64,000 bases of DNA, taken from positions 103,244,001 through 103,308,000 of the forward strand of contig JAUMIR010000004.1 of NCBI GenBank assembly GCA_030847615.1. Direction: 5' to 3'. The notes under the pieces were generated by a model, which saw nothing but the letters and a program-made list of their open reading frames with translations, was not told the DNA's origin and ran no database searches. Positions 1 to 11,010 of the stretch are shown one piece after another (positions within the stretch are counted from its first letter, which is position 1; each line of letters begins with the position of its first letter). This DNA is from Gambelia wislizenii. Its lineage: Eukaryota > Chordata > Lepidosauria > Squamata > Crotaphytidae. The position numbers and the translations under genes were made by a program.

Positions 1-799
1 GATGCACATACCCACTTCCATTTAGACTGGTGGCACTAACATTACTTTGGAGAGAAGAGAAAAGGAGCTCTGGTCACTGAATTGTGTTCAAGCGGAGTCC
101 CTGCATTAGTGGCTTGAAGAAGTAAAAGCAGATTGATAACAGAAGGCAGATAATGAGGGAAAAAATGCAGCTTTTGCAAAGGGAGCTGAGTGGAAAAGAG
201 TCAAGGAAGGGGCACAGTGGCCCTGAAGGGGGAAAATCAGGATGGTTTTTGCACCCCACAGGCCTGTGTTTGTGACCTCTCTTTCTGTGGCTCTGTAGTC
301 CATAGAAATAAATATTAGAACAAGAGTGAATTGAGTGGCGAACTAAGAAAAAATGAGGAAAAGGGAGAAAAATAATTAGCTTTCTGTGAACTGAAAGTTC
401 TGTTAAAGCAGAAAACAAAATTCAAATTAGCACCCTGTCAAAAATTTCTTCCATTATTTCAAAGTTTCTATCCAATTTGATAGGGGAAAATTACTTTTGA
501 AAAAAGTGAAACAAAAAATTATGGGTAGGGCAATGGTGTGTGTGGATGCCATTGTCTTCCACTCCATAACCATCTTTCCTACAGCTAGCAGCCTTCCTTG
601 CTTTCCTCACTTCAGTTAAGACCAGGGAAAAGCATGATGAGGTAACTCCTCTCCTATGGTCCACAGAAGTGCGAGCAGGAAGAAACATTTTGAGATTTTA
701 CTTTTTCTCACCACCCTTGAACTAAAAGGCCACTTTGCAGCATTTTTTCCAATTATACCACTGCCTTCTGCATTGCCACTGAATGACATTACATATTTG
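1..799. other. Unique non-coding sequence
   Basis: No recognisable gene, RNA or mobile element. Open frames here are short and resemble no family I know. Confidence 0.5.
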
Positions 800-1036
800 C
801 TATTGTGTGCCTTCAAGTCATTTCCAAGGTATAGCATGAACCTATCATGGGGTGAACCTATCATGGGGTCTTCTTGGCAAGATTTGTTCAGAGAGGGTTT
901 GTCCTTGCCTTCCTCTGAGACTGAGAGAGTGTGACTTGACAAATGTTACCCAAGGGTTTTCTATGGCTGAGCAGGGATTTGAAACCTGGTCTCCAGAGTC
1001 ATAGTCCAAAGCTCAAAGTACTACACCATATGGGCT
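800..1036 (-). mobile_element. tRNA-derived CORE-type SINE, antisense
   Basis: Reading the plus strand, the copy starts with the tail side (GTGTGCCTTCAAGTCATTTCC). It then shows the CORE-like middle (cctctgagactgagagagtg, then cttgacaaatgttaccca) and ends with the reverse complement of the tRNA-like head (GGTCTCCAGAGTCATAGTCC, ACTACACCATATGGGCTGG). The A/B-box promoter side therefore lies at the right and the element is on the minus strand. A short internal duplication of 'gaacctatcatgggg' is present near 838-868. At least seven more copies of this family occur in the window, so the assignment rests on internal comparison. Confidence 0.85.
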
Positions 1037-2457
1037 GGACAGTACATATTGGGCATGAAAAATTGGTGACCAGGCAGCCAACGAAGTTGTTGACATTGCT
1101 TCTGGTAAACTAGATTACAAACTCTGCTATCTGCATGCCACCTTATCTCTCAAAACTGTTGTGATAATTTCTCCTCCCATGGAGTAATTTGGTTCCTCTA
1201 ATTTCTCTCTGCTAATAAAGGACAGAAATTTGACAGACCATTTGCCTACAGCTATAGTTCAAATTAGTGGTTTTGTGTCCTCTGTCACTGTTTTATAATT
1301 AGACTCACTCATCTCTCAGCCTTACTGGTTTGCCTTCTGTGAAATAGATGTTTTATAATTGGCTCACACCCACTACACCAGACATTTCTGTGAAGAGGCA
1401 TGCTTCACTGACTGCCATTTTGTGATGACATAAACTTCTTCCAAAATTTCAAATAGTCCTGTGGGCTAAAAACATTTAGGGGCTTCTGCCTCATTCTGTC
1501 TTCATTTTAAGACCAGAGATAAATAGTTAATAGGAACCTCAACTCCATTACTATTAAGGAGCCAAATATAAGGCACTCCACTCAAGTGAGCAAAGGAAGA
1601 ATAATGTCCTCTAAAATTGTTTGCCATTTTAATCCTTGGCTCTAAATAAACTTATAAGTGTGAGTAAGTTGCTCTTTGTACAGTTCTAAAATAACTTGCA
1701 CAGCAGAACTTCTTTGTCTCTCCAGTAGTGAAAGATGGAACCTCACATATGTGAACAACAAATACTTCTCATGGTGCAGAAGATGAACAAGTCCCATCCT
1801 CATATTTGCCACACACAAAGCCAGTTGGCATGATGAAAGAAAAATACAGGTCTGGCAAGGAATTAAAGCTTTCCTCGATAATTAACTGCATTTTCTTAAT
1901 GGTAAATCAATTAAACAATTAAAAGTAACTGTTCCAGTAGTTCAATATGGGAGAGATAGTTTGATGATACTAGCTCAGTATGAAACAGGTAGTTTCATGA
2001 TTCTTATGACTAAAGCATGCAAACAGTTTATGCTTCAGACTACTGCATGCAATTCACTCTGGAAATAAAAGAATGTTGTTTGTGTACAATAGTGTCAATG
2101 ACACAGAATCCTTTTCATGGAAAATAAATTTGATTAAAATCCATATTTAAACCTTACAAAAGAATTAATCATAGTGATTAATCATTTAATATTTTGAGCC
2201 CTACCAGATTGTTATGGACTACACAAGATCTAATTTAAGGGTATTATGTCATAATTATAACTTGTCACTAAAACTTCTCAGTAAAATATATTAACAGTCG
2301 TATAAAGGAGCATATGCATTAGAGATGGCAAATGCTGTTATGTGTTCAGATGGCCACTTGTGTACCTTATGCATTCAGAGGCTAATAGATATCACAGGAA
2401 ACTAAGAGCCTGTTTAAACGGTGAAAATAATCCTTTTAGAATTCACTTAGAATCCTA
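1037..2457. other. Unique AT-rich sequence
   Basis: About 1.4 kb with no repeat or gene that I can name. It is AT-rich with scattered stops in all frames. Confidence 0.5.
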
Positions 2458-2605
2458 CCTGTCCTAATGGGCCCTGCATAATTCCATCGTATTCTGAAGG
2501 AGGGGGCCCGAATCAACCATAAACCGAGGGAACAGCCTTTGGAGCTTTGCCTGGTGTTTTTTAAAAACCCTGTGGGGAATGTGCATGATCGACCATTAGG
2601 ACAGG
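2458..2605. mobile_element. Short inverted-repeat element (MITE-like)
   Basis: The 13-mer CCTGTCCTAATGG at 2458-2470 is matched perfectly in reverse complement at 2593-2605. Looser complementarity continues inward (GCATAATTCC against GTGCATGATC). The 148-bp size and lack of coding fit a miniature inverted-repeat transposon. No clear target duplication flanks it, so the superfamily is unknown. Confidence 0.4.
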
Positions 2606-2754
2606 CAATCAAATTTATTTGTGTAGGCCCAGAAAAGTGAAAGTAGAAAGCTGATTGGCCAGATGGGAGCAGGGGGCAGGGTTTGTTAAGAAGGCAAGTG
2701 CCTCGGAACTACCATCTTGGATTTTCACCATAGTGATAGTGTGCTGATGCAACG

Positions 2755-2935
2755 AAAAAGAACATTGGTCTTACTTATGATACATTCTTTTCCAGTGGTG
2801 AGGCGAAGAGTATCTGACAGCTTGGGTTGTCTCTCCCCACGTACTCCTAGTAGGCAGGAAAAACAAAAGACTTTTGAACTGCCCACTGGTGAGGTCATCT
2901 GAGAGGGACGACCCCCAGCTGGCCAGTCTATATCA
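2755..2935. repeat. DIRS inverted terminal repeat, left copy
   Basis: Reverse complement of 7920-8075. Shared blocks include CTGACAGCTTGGG, CTCCTAGTAGGCAGG, AAAACAAAAGACTTTTGAAC and CATCTGAGAGGGAC. It corresponds to the 3' end of the minus-strand element. The outermost part (about 2755-2815) is also complementary to the internal region at 3111-3170. Confidence 0.85.
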
Positions 2936-3110
2936 CAGCCTCGCGAAGCTGTATCATCCCATGTTGGGAATCAGTATAAACATCCATATATACAAGTCCA
3001 TGTGAGGCCTCAAACTAGCTTGTTGGCCCCAGACTGATCCAGGTTATAATCCTATCCATTGCAGCCGACCCCCAACATCTGCTATTTATCTTGCCAGTGG
3101 GTGGGTCCGG

Positions 3111-3230
3111 ATGCTCTTCGCCTCACCACTAGAAAAGAACATATCACAAGTAAGACCAACATTCCTTTTCCCAGAGGGGAGGGCTCCAGAGCATCCGACA
3201 GCTTGGGATACACTAAAGCCCCAACTTAAG
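3111..3230. repeat. DIRS internal complementary region
   Basis: The left half (TCTTCGCCTCACCACTAG through AAGTAAGACCAACATTCC) is the reverse complement of 2755-2815. The right half repeats GAGCATCCGACAGCTTGGG, found just inside both terminal repeats. In DIRS elements such a region carries both termini back to back and is thought to template completion and circularisation of the DNA copy. Its position between the recombinase gene and the 3' terminal repeat is as expected. Confidence 0.75.
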
Positions 3231-3265
3231 GTGGGTCTGGTGAGTTGTGACATTCTATGCTTAGG

Positions 3266-4290
3266 TCACATGTTGCAGCACTCTTCTGCCAAAGACTGCA
3301 ACTTATCCAGTCTGTAACACCACACAAACGTCGAAGATGATTTCCACGTTGCAGCCTTGCAGATCTCTTCTAATGGCTTGTCCCTTTCCCAGGCCACCAA
3401 TGTAGCCGCACTTCGCATGGAATGTGTCAAAATTCCCTCTGGCACTGTCAAGTTCAACGACTCGTAGAATGTTGCTATACAACTTCTAATCCATTGTCCC
3501 AGCATGGATGGGGAAAACTTCTGCCCCAAATATTTGGTATGAGGGGACACGAACAATGCTTCTGAAACCCTAATTGTTCTAGTCCTTTTAGGGTAAATGT
3601 GGAGTGCCCTGCGAACATCCAGGGTGTGCCATATTCTTTCCAGTCCCCTCTCCAGTTGTGGGCAGAATGATGGGACACCACCTCCTGTAATCTATGGAAT
3701 GCAGAGTTGACCTTTGGTTTGAGGTCCAGTTGTAACTGTAGGACCACAGAATCTGGTCTAAAGATACAGAGGTCCCATCTGACTGATAGAGCTGCCAATT
3801 CTGAAATTCTGCATGCCAATGTGATTGCTACCAGAAAAAGAACCTTCCAGGTCAAAAACTTCAGTGGAACCTCTTTCAGTGGTTCGAATAGATGAACTGT
3901 TAGAGCCTTCAGCACTGTATGGAGATCCCAAGATGGAAACCTATGAACCGTTGGTGGTGCTAAACTGGTCAACACTTTAATAAAATGGCAGACGTGAGGG
4001 TGACTGGAAACAATCAACGCCCTCTCTGGAGGTAGGAAAGACAGTATGGCCACTATCTGTCTCTTAATGGCATTTGGCCAAAGACCGGCCTCCACCCCCT
4101 CCTATAGAAACTCCAGTAACATAGGGACCGAGACCTCTCTGAAGTCCATTCCCTTGCATCTGCACCATCAACAAAACACTCTGAAGGTATACTCATAAAT
4201 CCGCTGCGTGGACTCCCATCTGGAGGCCAGTATAGTTCCCACTACTGTCTGAGAATACCCCTTAGCTGTTAGCATCTGCTGCTCAACTTC
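3266..4290 (-). pseudogene. DIRS tyrosine recombinase remnant
   Basis: Three overlapping minus-strand frames together make a DIRS integrase of the phage-lambda recombinase fold, which joins the circular DNA copy to the genome. The N-terminal SAM-like part is in the frame ending at 4168 (GYSQTVVGTILASR). The catalytic domain begins in the frame 4095-3475 and holds the first catalytic arginine in CRISELAALS. The frame 3556-3266 holds the H-x-x-R box (HSMRSAA), a following Trp (ATWKSS) and a candidate nucleophile Tyr (WCYRLD). The catalytic set R..HxxR..W..Y is thus still visible but split by at least two frame breaks, so no functional protein is made. It lies downstream of the reverse transcriptase in the usual DIRS order. 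Confidence 0.85.
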
Positions 4291-6084
4291 CATGTGTGGA
4301 GCCAAAGCCAGGCAGGGTTTGGATGATGCAACTGACCTTGGGCTAGTAGATCGGGCCGAGTCAGAAGCTAACATCATGTCCAGGACATCCAGAAACCAAG
4401 CCCGTTGGGGCCATTCTGGAGCAACTAGAATGATGTCAGCTCTCTCTGTGCTGATCTTGTTGAGGACCCTGGGGATCACTTGTAGAGGAGGAAACACATA
4501 CAGTAGGGACCGCGGCCAAGGGCTTGTCAGTGCATCCATGGCCTTTGCTCCATCTGTAAGATAAAAGAAGTGGGGAAGCTTCACGTTCACCGGTGATACA
4601 AATAGATCAATGGACAGTCAACCCAAGGTCTGCATGATGCTGTCGAACACTTCCTGATAATAGACTCCACTTGCCCTGGTTGATGTCTTAGAGGCTGAAC
4701 CAGTCCGCTTTGAAATTCAGTGAACCCTAGAGATGTTCCACCTCTATCGAGATCAAATTCTCCTCCGTCCAGTCCAACAAGAGTGACACCTCAGTGATAA
4801 GAGCACGCAATCTGGTGCCCCCCTGGAGATTTATGTGCACCTTCATCATGACATTGTTGGTTTGAATCAGGACCGCCTTGCCCTTGATCAGGCCCTCAAA
4901 GGCTAAGACAGCTAGCCTGACTACTCTGAGCTCCAGCCAGTTGATGGTGTAGAATTACTCTTTCGCCATCCATGTGTCCTGGGCCAGGTGGGGTCCACAG
5001 TGGGGCCCCCACCCTTGAAGGCTAACATCTGTGGTGATTTGCACCCTGTCCTGTTTCCACAGAAGGTGCCCCTGTGGAGAGCCAGTGAGAGGCACAAATG
5101 AAGCACAGTGATCACCTCTTGTGGGAGTCTCACTGAATGGCATTTCTTGAGGATGATCTCCCTCTGAAAGGGAAGAAGAAACCAATGGAATGTCCTGGCA
5201 TGAAACCTTGCCCATGGGAGACAATCTATTGCTGCAATCATCAGTCCATGAAGATGGGCTAGGTACATGAGATCCGCTCTGGGACCCTTCTCGACCTTCA
5301 GCACCACCTGTCGAATGCAGCTGACTCTCTCTGGGGATAAGGAGACCTGACCCTCCCACTGAGTCCACTACTTCCACCAGATGCCATATTTGTTGACATG
5401 GAACCAGCAGGCTCTTGTTGACGTTGACCTGAAAGCCGTGTGTCTAGAGGGATTCTAGAACCAAATGGACTTCTCTCTCCACTCCTGTTTGGATGGGGAC
5501 CAGATTAAGAGATCATCCACGTAAGGATAAACATCCAACCCTGAATGCCTCCATTGTGCCACCAGGGCCACCATGATCTTTGTGAAAACCCTGGGTGCCG
5601 AAGATAGTCCAAAAGGGGGGGCGGGCTTATACTGAAAATGTCTGTCATAACAGAAGTGAAGGAATCGACAATGATCCTGGTGAATTGGAATGTGAAGGTA
5701 GGTGTCCTGTAGGTCCAGGGAGGAGAGATAATCCCCTGGTCTTAAGGCCTCCAGGATGTGCTTCAGTGTTTTCATCCTAAACTTCTGCTTCCGAACAAAT
5801 TTTTTAACGCCCTTCAAGTTCAGAACTGCCCTCCAAGTGCTGTTCTTCTTCGGGACCAGAAAGAGAATGGAGTAGAAGTCCCTGTCCCATTGTGAACTGT
5901 GGACACTCTCCATCACGCCCAGTTGCAACAGATGCTGAATGGCTTCTGCCTTAATCGCTATTTTTCTGCATCTCTTCAAAGAGGTGTGGGGATGAACCAA
6001 TGTGGAGGCAGCCAAGAAAACTCTATTCGGTAGTCCTGCCCAATTGATTGCAGGACCCACATGTCCAAGGTAGAGGTTTCCCAT
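4291..6084 (-). pseudogene. DIRS reverse transcriptase / RNase H remnant
   Basis: The frame 6084-5455 (209 aa) is a DIRS/Ty3-related reverse transcriptase palm and fingers. It has FLVPKKNSTWRAVLNLK, SLDLQDTYLHIPIH (catalytic Asp in the first palm motif), FGLSSAPRVFTKIM and YVDDLLIWS (the YxDD box). The RNase H region follows in broken frames at 5377-4921. The C-terminal tail motif LLYVFPPLQVIPRVLNKI and ILVAPEWPQRAWF is in the frame starting at 4590. These activities would copy element RNA into DNA. Several frameshifts and stops separate the parts. Confidence 0.87.
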
Positions 6085-6145
6085 ACTTCCACAAAGACCT
6101 GCAGTCTACCCCACCCCACCATGTAAGGGCCATCATTGCTGACTC

Positions 6146-7753
6146 CTATTGTTCTTGGCAGGCTGATCCTGGCTTGATTTTCCAGAGGTCCGTGCTGGCT
6201 TCAACGGTGGTATCTATTGTCGCCCCACGTGATCTTGGTGGTCTAAAGTCTCTGGAACTGGTGGAAGCTGAAGCTGAAGTGGAACCTTGGTGACCCCCTG
6301 AGGGGCAGAAAGGCTGGTAGTACCTCGAAAACCTTCTCTCTCTCCCGCCTTTGGGCAGAGACCAGAGTCTTCTTCTTGTCTTTATCCTCCATGAGGACCA
6401 GCTCCAGAGACTCGCCAAATAATTTTTCACCTAAAAAAGGTGATAAGACCAGATTTTGCTTTGATTTGAAGTCAGAATTCCAAGACTTACCCATTTATTA
6501 CAAATCAAGCACATCAGCGCAGCCAGGATGGGCATCGCTAATGCAACCGGCTGAGAATCAGAGAAAAATTCACCGGAAATCTCCAGTAGATCTAGGTCCA
6601 TCTGTGATTGCTGAGTGGTGGGCAGCTTCAGACGCAATGTCCTGACCACCTCCTTCATGAGGACTGGAAAATCATCTGTGGTGAAGTGGCAGGCCAAAGG
6701 GCGAGGCATGTCAGCTGAATCACCCACCTCTTCCTTTGAAAGCTCCCCCTCATCCCAGTCAGATTGCTCATGTGCATCAGCATACTCCCCCATCGAGGAA
6801 TAAACCGACACAACATCCTCCTCATCATGTGAATCTCCTTCTGCCTGATAGGATCTGCATCACTTGTTGGGGGGTGCCGCCTCTGACTCAGACCCTGAGG
6901 CCCACTGCTCATCCTCCTCATCGCTAAGGGGTCTGTCCGATAGAGTGAGGAGGGACACACAGTTCATGGTGGTATGGCTGGGGCCTGGGATCTCATTATG
7001 TTTCCTCCCCCCGCATTCACCTCATGGGTCAGGGGCCACTTGGACTTTCCCTTGTCCGCCCCACTGCCCTTTTCACCTTGCTGGGCTTTGCACTGGTCAT
7101 GGGATCCCTCATGTACTGGCCTGAGGATTGGAGGTATGGGGCTGCTGCAGCCTGAGATTCCAGTGTCTGGTTCCCCGCCTTGGGGAAGCCCGGAAAGCCC
7201 CAACAGGCTTGGCTGAACAAGGCTAGCCACCAGCCAGCCCGCCACTTGCCTGGCTAGGATGTCTCTGACCCAATCTGGGGTGGCCATGAGCGCTCCCCCT
7301 GCTGCCCCATTCCCTGAGGCCCCAGTTCCACTCACAATGTCCACCAGTGATGGCAAGGGACAAGGACCAGCTCCTCCAACATTTTCAGGGGGTAGGCCAG
7401 GGGTGCTGACGTGGCAGATGCACCCCATTCTCGGGATTGATCCGCACCTCCTCCTCCTGGAGGGGCCGTGTGGTGATCTCTTCCTCCCATCCATCTCCAC
7501 ACACTTCTGGGTGGAGCAGGGCTGAGGTGTAGCCGGCGGCAGCTGAGGCAAGAGTCTCCTCCCCCTTTTTTGGCCTCTTCCTGCCACCTCTGCCTTTGCC
7601 GGCACTGGTCTTCCTGGCGCTGCTCTTTCCTCCCAGGGCTCCAGCATCAGTGGATGTGCTGCTGCTTTGTCTGCTGCCCCTCTCGCCTGTGATAACTGCT
7701 GCAATGATCGCATCCTCTCCTAACAGATGCTCATCTTTTCCCCCTTCCTCCAA
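6146..7753 (-). pseudogene. DIRS gag-like ORF1 remnant
   Basis: Upstream of the reverse transcriptase on the minus strand, several overlapping frames (7753-7385, 7713-6964, 6811-6431, 6430-6146) give low-complexity, basic, Ser/Pro/Gly-rich protein. An acidic middle (EQSDWDEGELSKEE) is followed by DDFPVLMKEVVRTLRLKLP. It ends with a Ser-rich stretch and an RPPRSRG-like tail. Position and composition fit the Gag-like first protein of DIRS elements, which is poorly conserved, so the call leans on context. It is broken into at least three frames. Confidence 0.65.
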
Positions 7754-7778
7754 TGGCTAAACAATGGACTAACTCCAA

Positions 7779-7838
7779 AAAAGGTTTTTTTCTTTTTCTT
7801 TCTTTTCTTTTCTTTTCTTCTTCTTTTTTTTTTTTTAG
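7779..7838. repeat. Polypyrimidine tract (T/C-rich)
   Basis: About 60 bases of almost pure T with interspersed C, for example repeated CTTTT units, inside the DIRS leader between the right terminal repeat and the gag remnant. On the element strand it is polypurine. Confidence 0.8.
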
Positions 7839-7919
7839 GGATCCAAAATGGCTCCGGCCATGTGGAGGGAGGGTGAAGGGGAGAACAAAGAATCATGTCC
7901 TACCAGGAGCGTAGGCAGG

Positions 7920-8075
7920 AAACAGACTGGCCAGCCAGGGGTTGTCCCTCTCAGATGACATCACCGGTAGGCAGTTCAAAAGTCTTTTGTTTTTCCTGCC
8001 TACTAGGAGCAAGTGGGGAGGGACAGCCCAAGCTGTCATATGCTCTGTAGACCTCTCCACTTGGAAACAGCCTTT
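7920..8075. repeat. DIRS inverted terminal repeat, right copy
   Basis: Reverse complement of the left repeat at 2755-2935 and the 5' end of the minus-strand element. The outer edge, around TATGCTCTGTAGACCTCTCC, is more diverged from its partner than the core AGTCTTTTGTTTTTCCTGCC. Confidence 0.83.
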
Positions 8076-8878
8076 TTCTTTTATTTTTTATGTTTATTTA
8101 GGTGAAATATCACACTATCGCACTTTCACACTTTAGATATGCCTTTATAAAAAGAAAATACTATTTGCAAGCAGCAACTGACGAAAATAAAAATGTGAGT
8201 CATGGCTGCCATCTTGAATTGCTGGCATCCCTGTTGGGACAGCAAAAGCAGATAGCCTCACATGCCTGCGATTATGCCAAACACTGTTAGGACAAGTCAA
8301 TCCTGCTTTGAATTTGCATGAGTATGCATCAATTCACATTTTTCCACCTCATATAGACAGGCTCTAGGGGTGCAATGGGCTTAAATTCTAAGACAAATTC
8401 CAAATTTCTCACCAAGTTTTGCTTTAAAACATAAAGACTTTTTATGAGCTCATTTCTGCTCTTTCTAGTAGGATACAACTTGGAAGAAAAAAACTTGGAA
8501 GAATACTGCACTTGGAAGTGCAGTATTCATTTGGAATAGACACCATCCTTCTGACTAGCAAGGAAGAGGGTCCACTAGGTTTCCATGTCAGCAAGTGATA
8601 TGAAGCCAGAATAATGGCTGGATATGTATCCAGGTTCTATTTTTACCAAAAAAGCAAAAGTTCTATTTAGCATTCACCAACTTCTTGGCTCCTCAAAAGT
8701 TCTGTTTTGCCCGGGACTGGTAGATTAAGCTAAAGCATAAGGCAAATTACAGTATATACAGAGTATCCTACCAAAATGCTTCTCTGTTAGCCTAGACAAG
8801 AGTATGACTCCACCAACTATTCAAATATTGTGGGAACTCCTGAAATCATAAATGTCTAATCCTATGTTATTCCAAGTA
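8076..8878. other. Unique sequence with one hairpin
   Basis: No gene seen. It contains a perfect 11-bp stem (GAATACTGCAC / GTGCAGTATTC) with a 6-base loop at 8501-8528. Confidence 0.5.
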
Positions 8879-9110
8879 CAGTTGGGCCTCCACTTTCATG
8901 GGGTTTAGGGACACAAGAACCCTGCAAAAATGGAAAAACAAAAAAAAATGTAAATAAAAATCACACACTATATTTTTAACCTGAGAGGACACTTCTCTAG
9001 GAATCTCTAGGTCCTCCCCCAGAAGTGGACCATAGAATAGCACTGGAGGACCTACAAAAGCCTAGAGAGAAAATATTAATCAAATCCAATCCAATGTGCA
9101 AACACTTAAC
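8879..9110. mobile_element. Possible mariner/Tigger-like MITE fragment
   Basis: Starts TACAGTTGGGCCTCCACTTTC, a TA followed by a CAGTTGG-type end like the Tigger-like MITEs elsewhere in the window. The inner sequence AGGGACACAAGAACCCTGC is typical of such ends. No convincing right end was found, so this is a low-confidence fragment. Confidence 0.35.
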
Positions 9111-9189
9111 ATGCACACATGCACGGATGACTGTATACCTTAAGTAGTGTCTACTAAACTGGTCACTGAATGCCTTAAGTAGTAAAGGC

Positions 9190-10230
9190 TCTTTTCAAGA
9201 AATATGGGGGCTGGTTCCACGACAGGAAAAAGTTTGCAAGATTCCGGATTACCGTTCTTTCGCATCAGGAGTGCATAAATCACACGAATTCTGGCATATT
9301 TGGAAGATGCAGCCAGATGCAGCCACTTTCAGTTTTCCTTAGTTCACACAGGCAAAGGTGTGTGTGTGGGGATATCGCCTCCAGATGATTAAAGCCAGGC
9401 AGGAGGGGGGAGGGAGCAAGGAGGGGGTCATGGAGACCATAAATAATGAGAGGAAAGAAAAGGACAAACAAACAGCGATCTGTCAACTTCCCTGTCTTCC
9501 CCAGCCCCAAAAGGTTTCTATAAAGAAAGGAGTGAATGAAAGCACGAACAAGCAAAAGCATGGTGGAGCGATCTCCATCCCTTCCCTTCCCTTCCCTTCA
9601 TGCATGCACACACAAACACACACCACAGAAGCAGGGGGCTAGCCTCATTCCTGATTGTTTTCCCTGCCTCCGAAGCCTTGAATAAAGGCAAGTGAAGGGA
9701 AGGACAAACAACAAAAGGACGAACATGCGATCGGCTGTTTTCCCCCACACACGAATGCACACACACACACACACACACACACAGTCACACCAGCGAAGCA
9801 GGGGCTAGTCCCGATCGTCTTCCCAACCCCCAAAGCCTTCCTTTGAAACAGACAGGAAGGGCTCAGAACTGATTTTCCAAAGTGGGCTGCAAGCAGAAGA
9901 AGGGTGAATTTCTTCTCTCCAACCCCTCAGTCTATTCGGATAAAGCACAATGGTTACTCCAACCAATCAGGATTCAGCTCTGCTCACAGTAATTCGAAAA
10001 GGTCGATGCCAGTTTACACGATGGTTAGTTCCCATGACAAATTATGCGCATTTTTGCGAACTTAATCAAAAAAGTCTGGAAAACTAGCGCAAGCTGATAC
10101 TGCGCAACTTAAGGGTTTTTTGCACCCCCTCCTTCTGAAAAGGGCGCTGTTGCTTCGAAATGCGTGGGAACTATCAGGCTTCTTGTCGCATTCTTTAAGG
10201 ATTTATTTTGCCATGTAAACAACCCTACTG
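9190..10230. other. CpG-containing stretch with local tandem duplication
   Basis: CpG dinucleotides are visibly denser here than in the flanks, for example around 9690-9850 and 9990-10160. Within 9440-9870 a unit of roughly 150-200 bases is imperfectly repeated about two and a half times. Each unit has a 'ccctgcctccgaagcctt'-like block, 'aaggacaaacaa', a 'gcgatcgg'-like block and a CA-rich end. No coding region is convincing. It could be a regulatory CpG island or part of an unrecognised element. Confidence 0.4.
9757..9782. repeat. (CA)n microsatellite
   Basis: Thirteen CA units inside the locally duplicated region. A shorter impure CA block at about 9604-9622 occupies the matching place in the previous unit. 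Confidence 0.9.
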
Positions 10231-10252
10231 TAACTCTTTCCAGCAGTATATA

Positions 10253-10482
10253 CAGTTGTCCCTTCGAATCCACAGATTTGGTATCCATGGATTTAAGTAT
10301 TCACAGCTTGAAAATATTCTTTAAAAAATAATAATCCAAAAAGCAAATCTTGACTTTGCCATATTATATAAGTGATAACAATTTGCTATGTCATTGCATA
10401 TAATGTGATTTGAGCATTCATGGATTTTGGTATCCACAGGGGGTCCTGGAACCAAACCCCAGTGAATATGAAGGGACAACTG
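10253..10482 (+). mobile_element. Tigger-like MITE, copy 1
   Basis: A 230-bp element with ends CAGTTGTCCCTTC and GAAGGGACAACTG, flanked by TA on both sides (10251-10252 and 10483-10484), the mariner/pogo target duplication. The inner sequence (TGGATTTAAGTATTCACAGC, GAAAATATTCTTTAAAAAAT, GGTCCTGGAACCAAACCCC) is shared with copies at 19559 and 37346. It is non-coding and would depend on a pogo/Tigger transposase in trans. Confidence 0.88.
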
Positions 10483-10484
10483 TA

Positions 10485-10889
10485 TGTCATTATTTTGTTA
10501 ATGTTGTTGCTATATTTACTAATGTTTAACAAAATAAGGTCAAGAATTTTTTTCTCCCTTTCTTCTTGAAATCTATACATATTTTTCATGCTGTACATAT
10601 TTAATTGAAAATATTACTTAATATATCAATTATCTCAGTTGACTTTAAGAGAATTTCTGTATGTTTTTCCAATTATACGTGCTAGCTATTTATATTTGTC
10701 TTATGCATACGTCATTTCTCCCAGATATCCAGTAAAGCCTCACAGAAGTGTGAGCCATGTTCCTCTACATGACTACAACTAGTTTGAGAGCCAATATTCA
10801 GCACATGGATGGTAACAATTACACAAACACACCACTCTTTACAATCTAACAGCCAACATATAGATAAAAAGTGTGACATCTTAAAATTA
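10485..10889. other. Unique AT-rich sequence
   Basis: Nothing recognised. Confidence 0.45.
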
Positions 10890-11010
10890 GGGGGTGGTGG
10901 GTTTTTTCTGTGCTGTGAGGCCATGTTCTGAAAGAGTTTATTTCTGATATTTTGCCTGCAGCTGTGGCTGCCATCGTCAGAGAATGGTTGGGTAGGAGTG
11001 TGTGGGGGGG
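10890..11010 (-). mobile_element. Possible Penelope-like element remnant with decayed hammerhead motif
   Basis: Read on the minus strand, the segment contains TCTGACGATGGCAGCCACAG, then CTGCAGGCAAAATATCAG, then CAGAACATGGCCTCACAGCA. From memory this matches a widespread reptile repeat with the order CTGANGA, stem, GAAAC-GTC, resembling the hammerhead ribozyme of Penelope-like elements. The GAAA of the core appears mutated to AAAA. No reverse transcriptase is present. The family name is inferred, not proven. Confidence 0.45.

Larger units (their letters stand above)
2750..8075 (-). mobile_element. DIRS-type tyrosine-recombinase retrotransposon, nearly complete, decayed
   Basis: A 5.3-kb element read on the minus strand in the order gag, reverse transcriptase/RNase H, tyrosine recombinase. 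It is bounded by inverted terminal repeats (about 2755-2935 and 7920-8075) and carries an internal complementary region (3111-3230). This architecture is specific to DIRS elements, which integrate as circles through a tyrosine recombinase and make no target duplication; none is seen here. All reading frames are interrupted by frameshifts and stops, so the copy is dead. The protein remnants are easily recognised, suggesting a moderately young insertion. Confidence 0.88.

Noticed and set aside
74..418. 114-aa minus-strand frame at the left edge as a small gene
   Set aside because: Low-complexity hydrophobic translation without known motifs; nothing in the sequence supports expression.
2717..2902. 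61-aa plus-strand frame as a gene
   Set aside because: It lies in the DIRS terminal repeat on the non-coding strand.
9518..9833. Cys/Val-rich minus-strand frames as secreted peptides
   Set aside because: They are translations of the (CA)n tract and its duplicated flanks.
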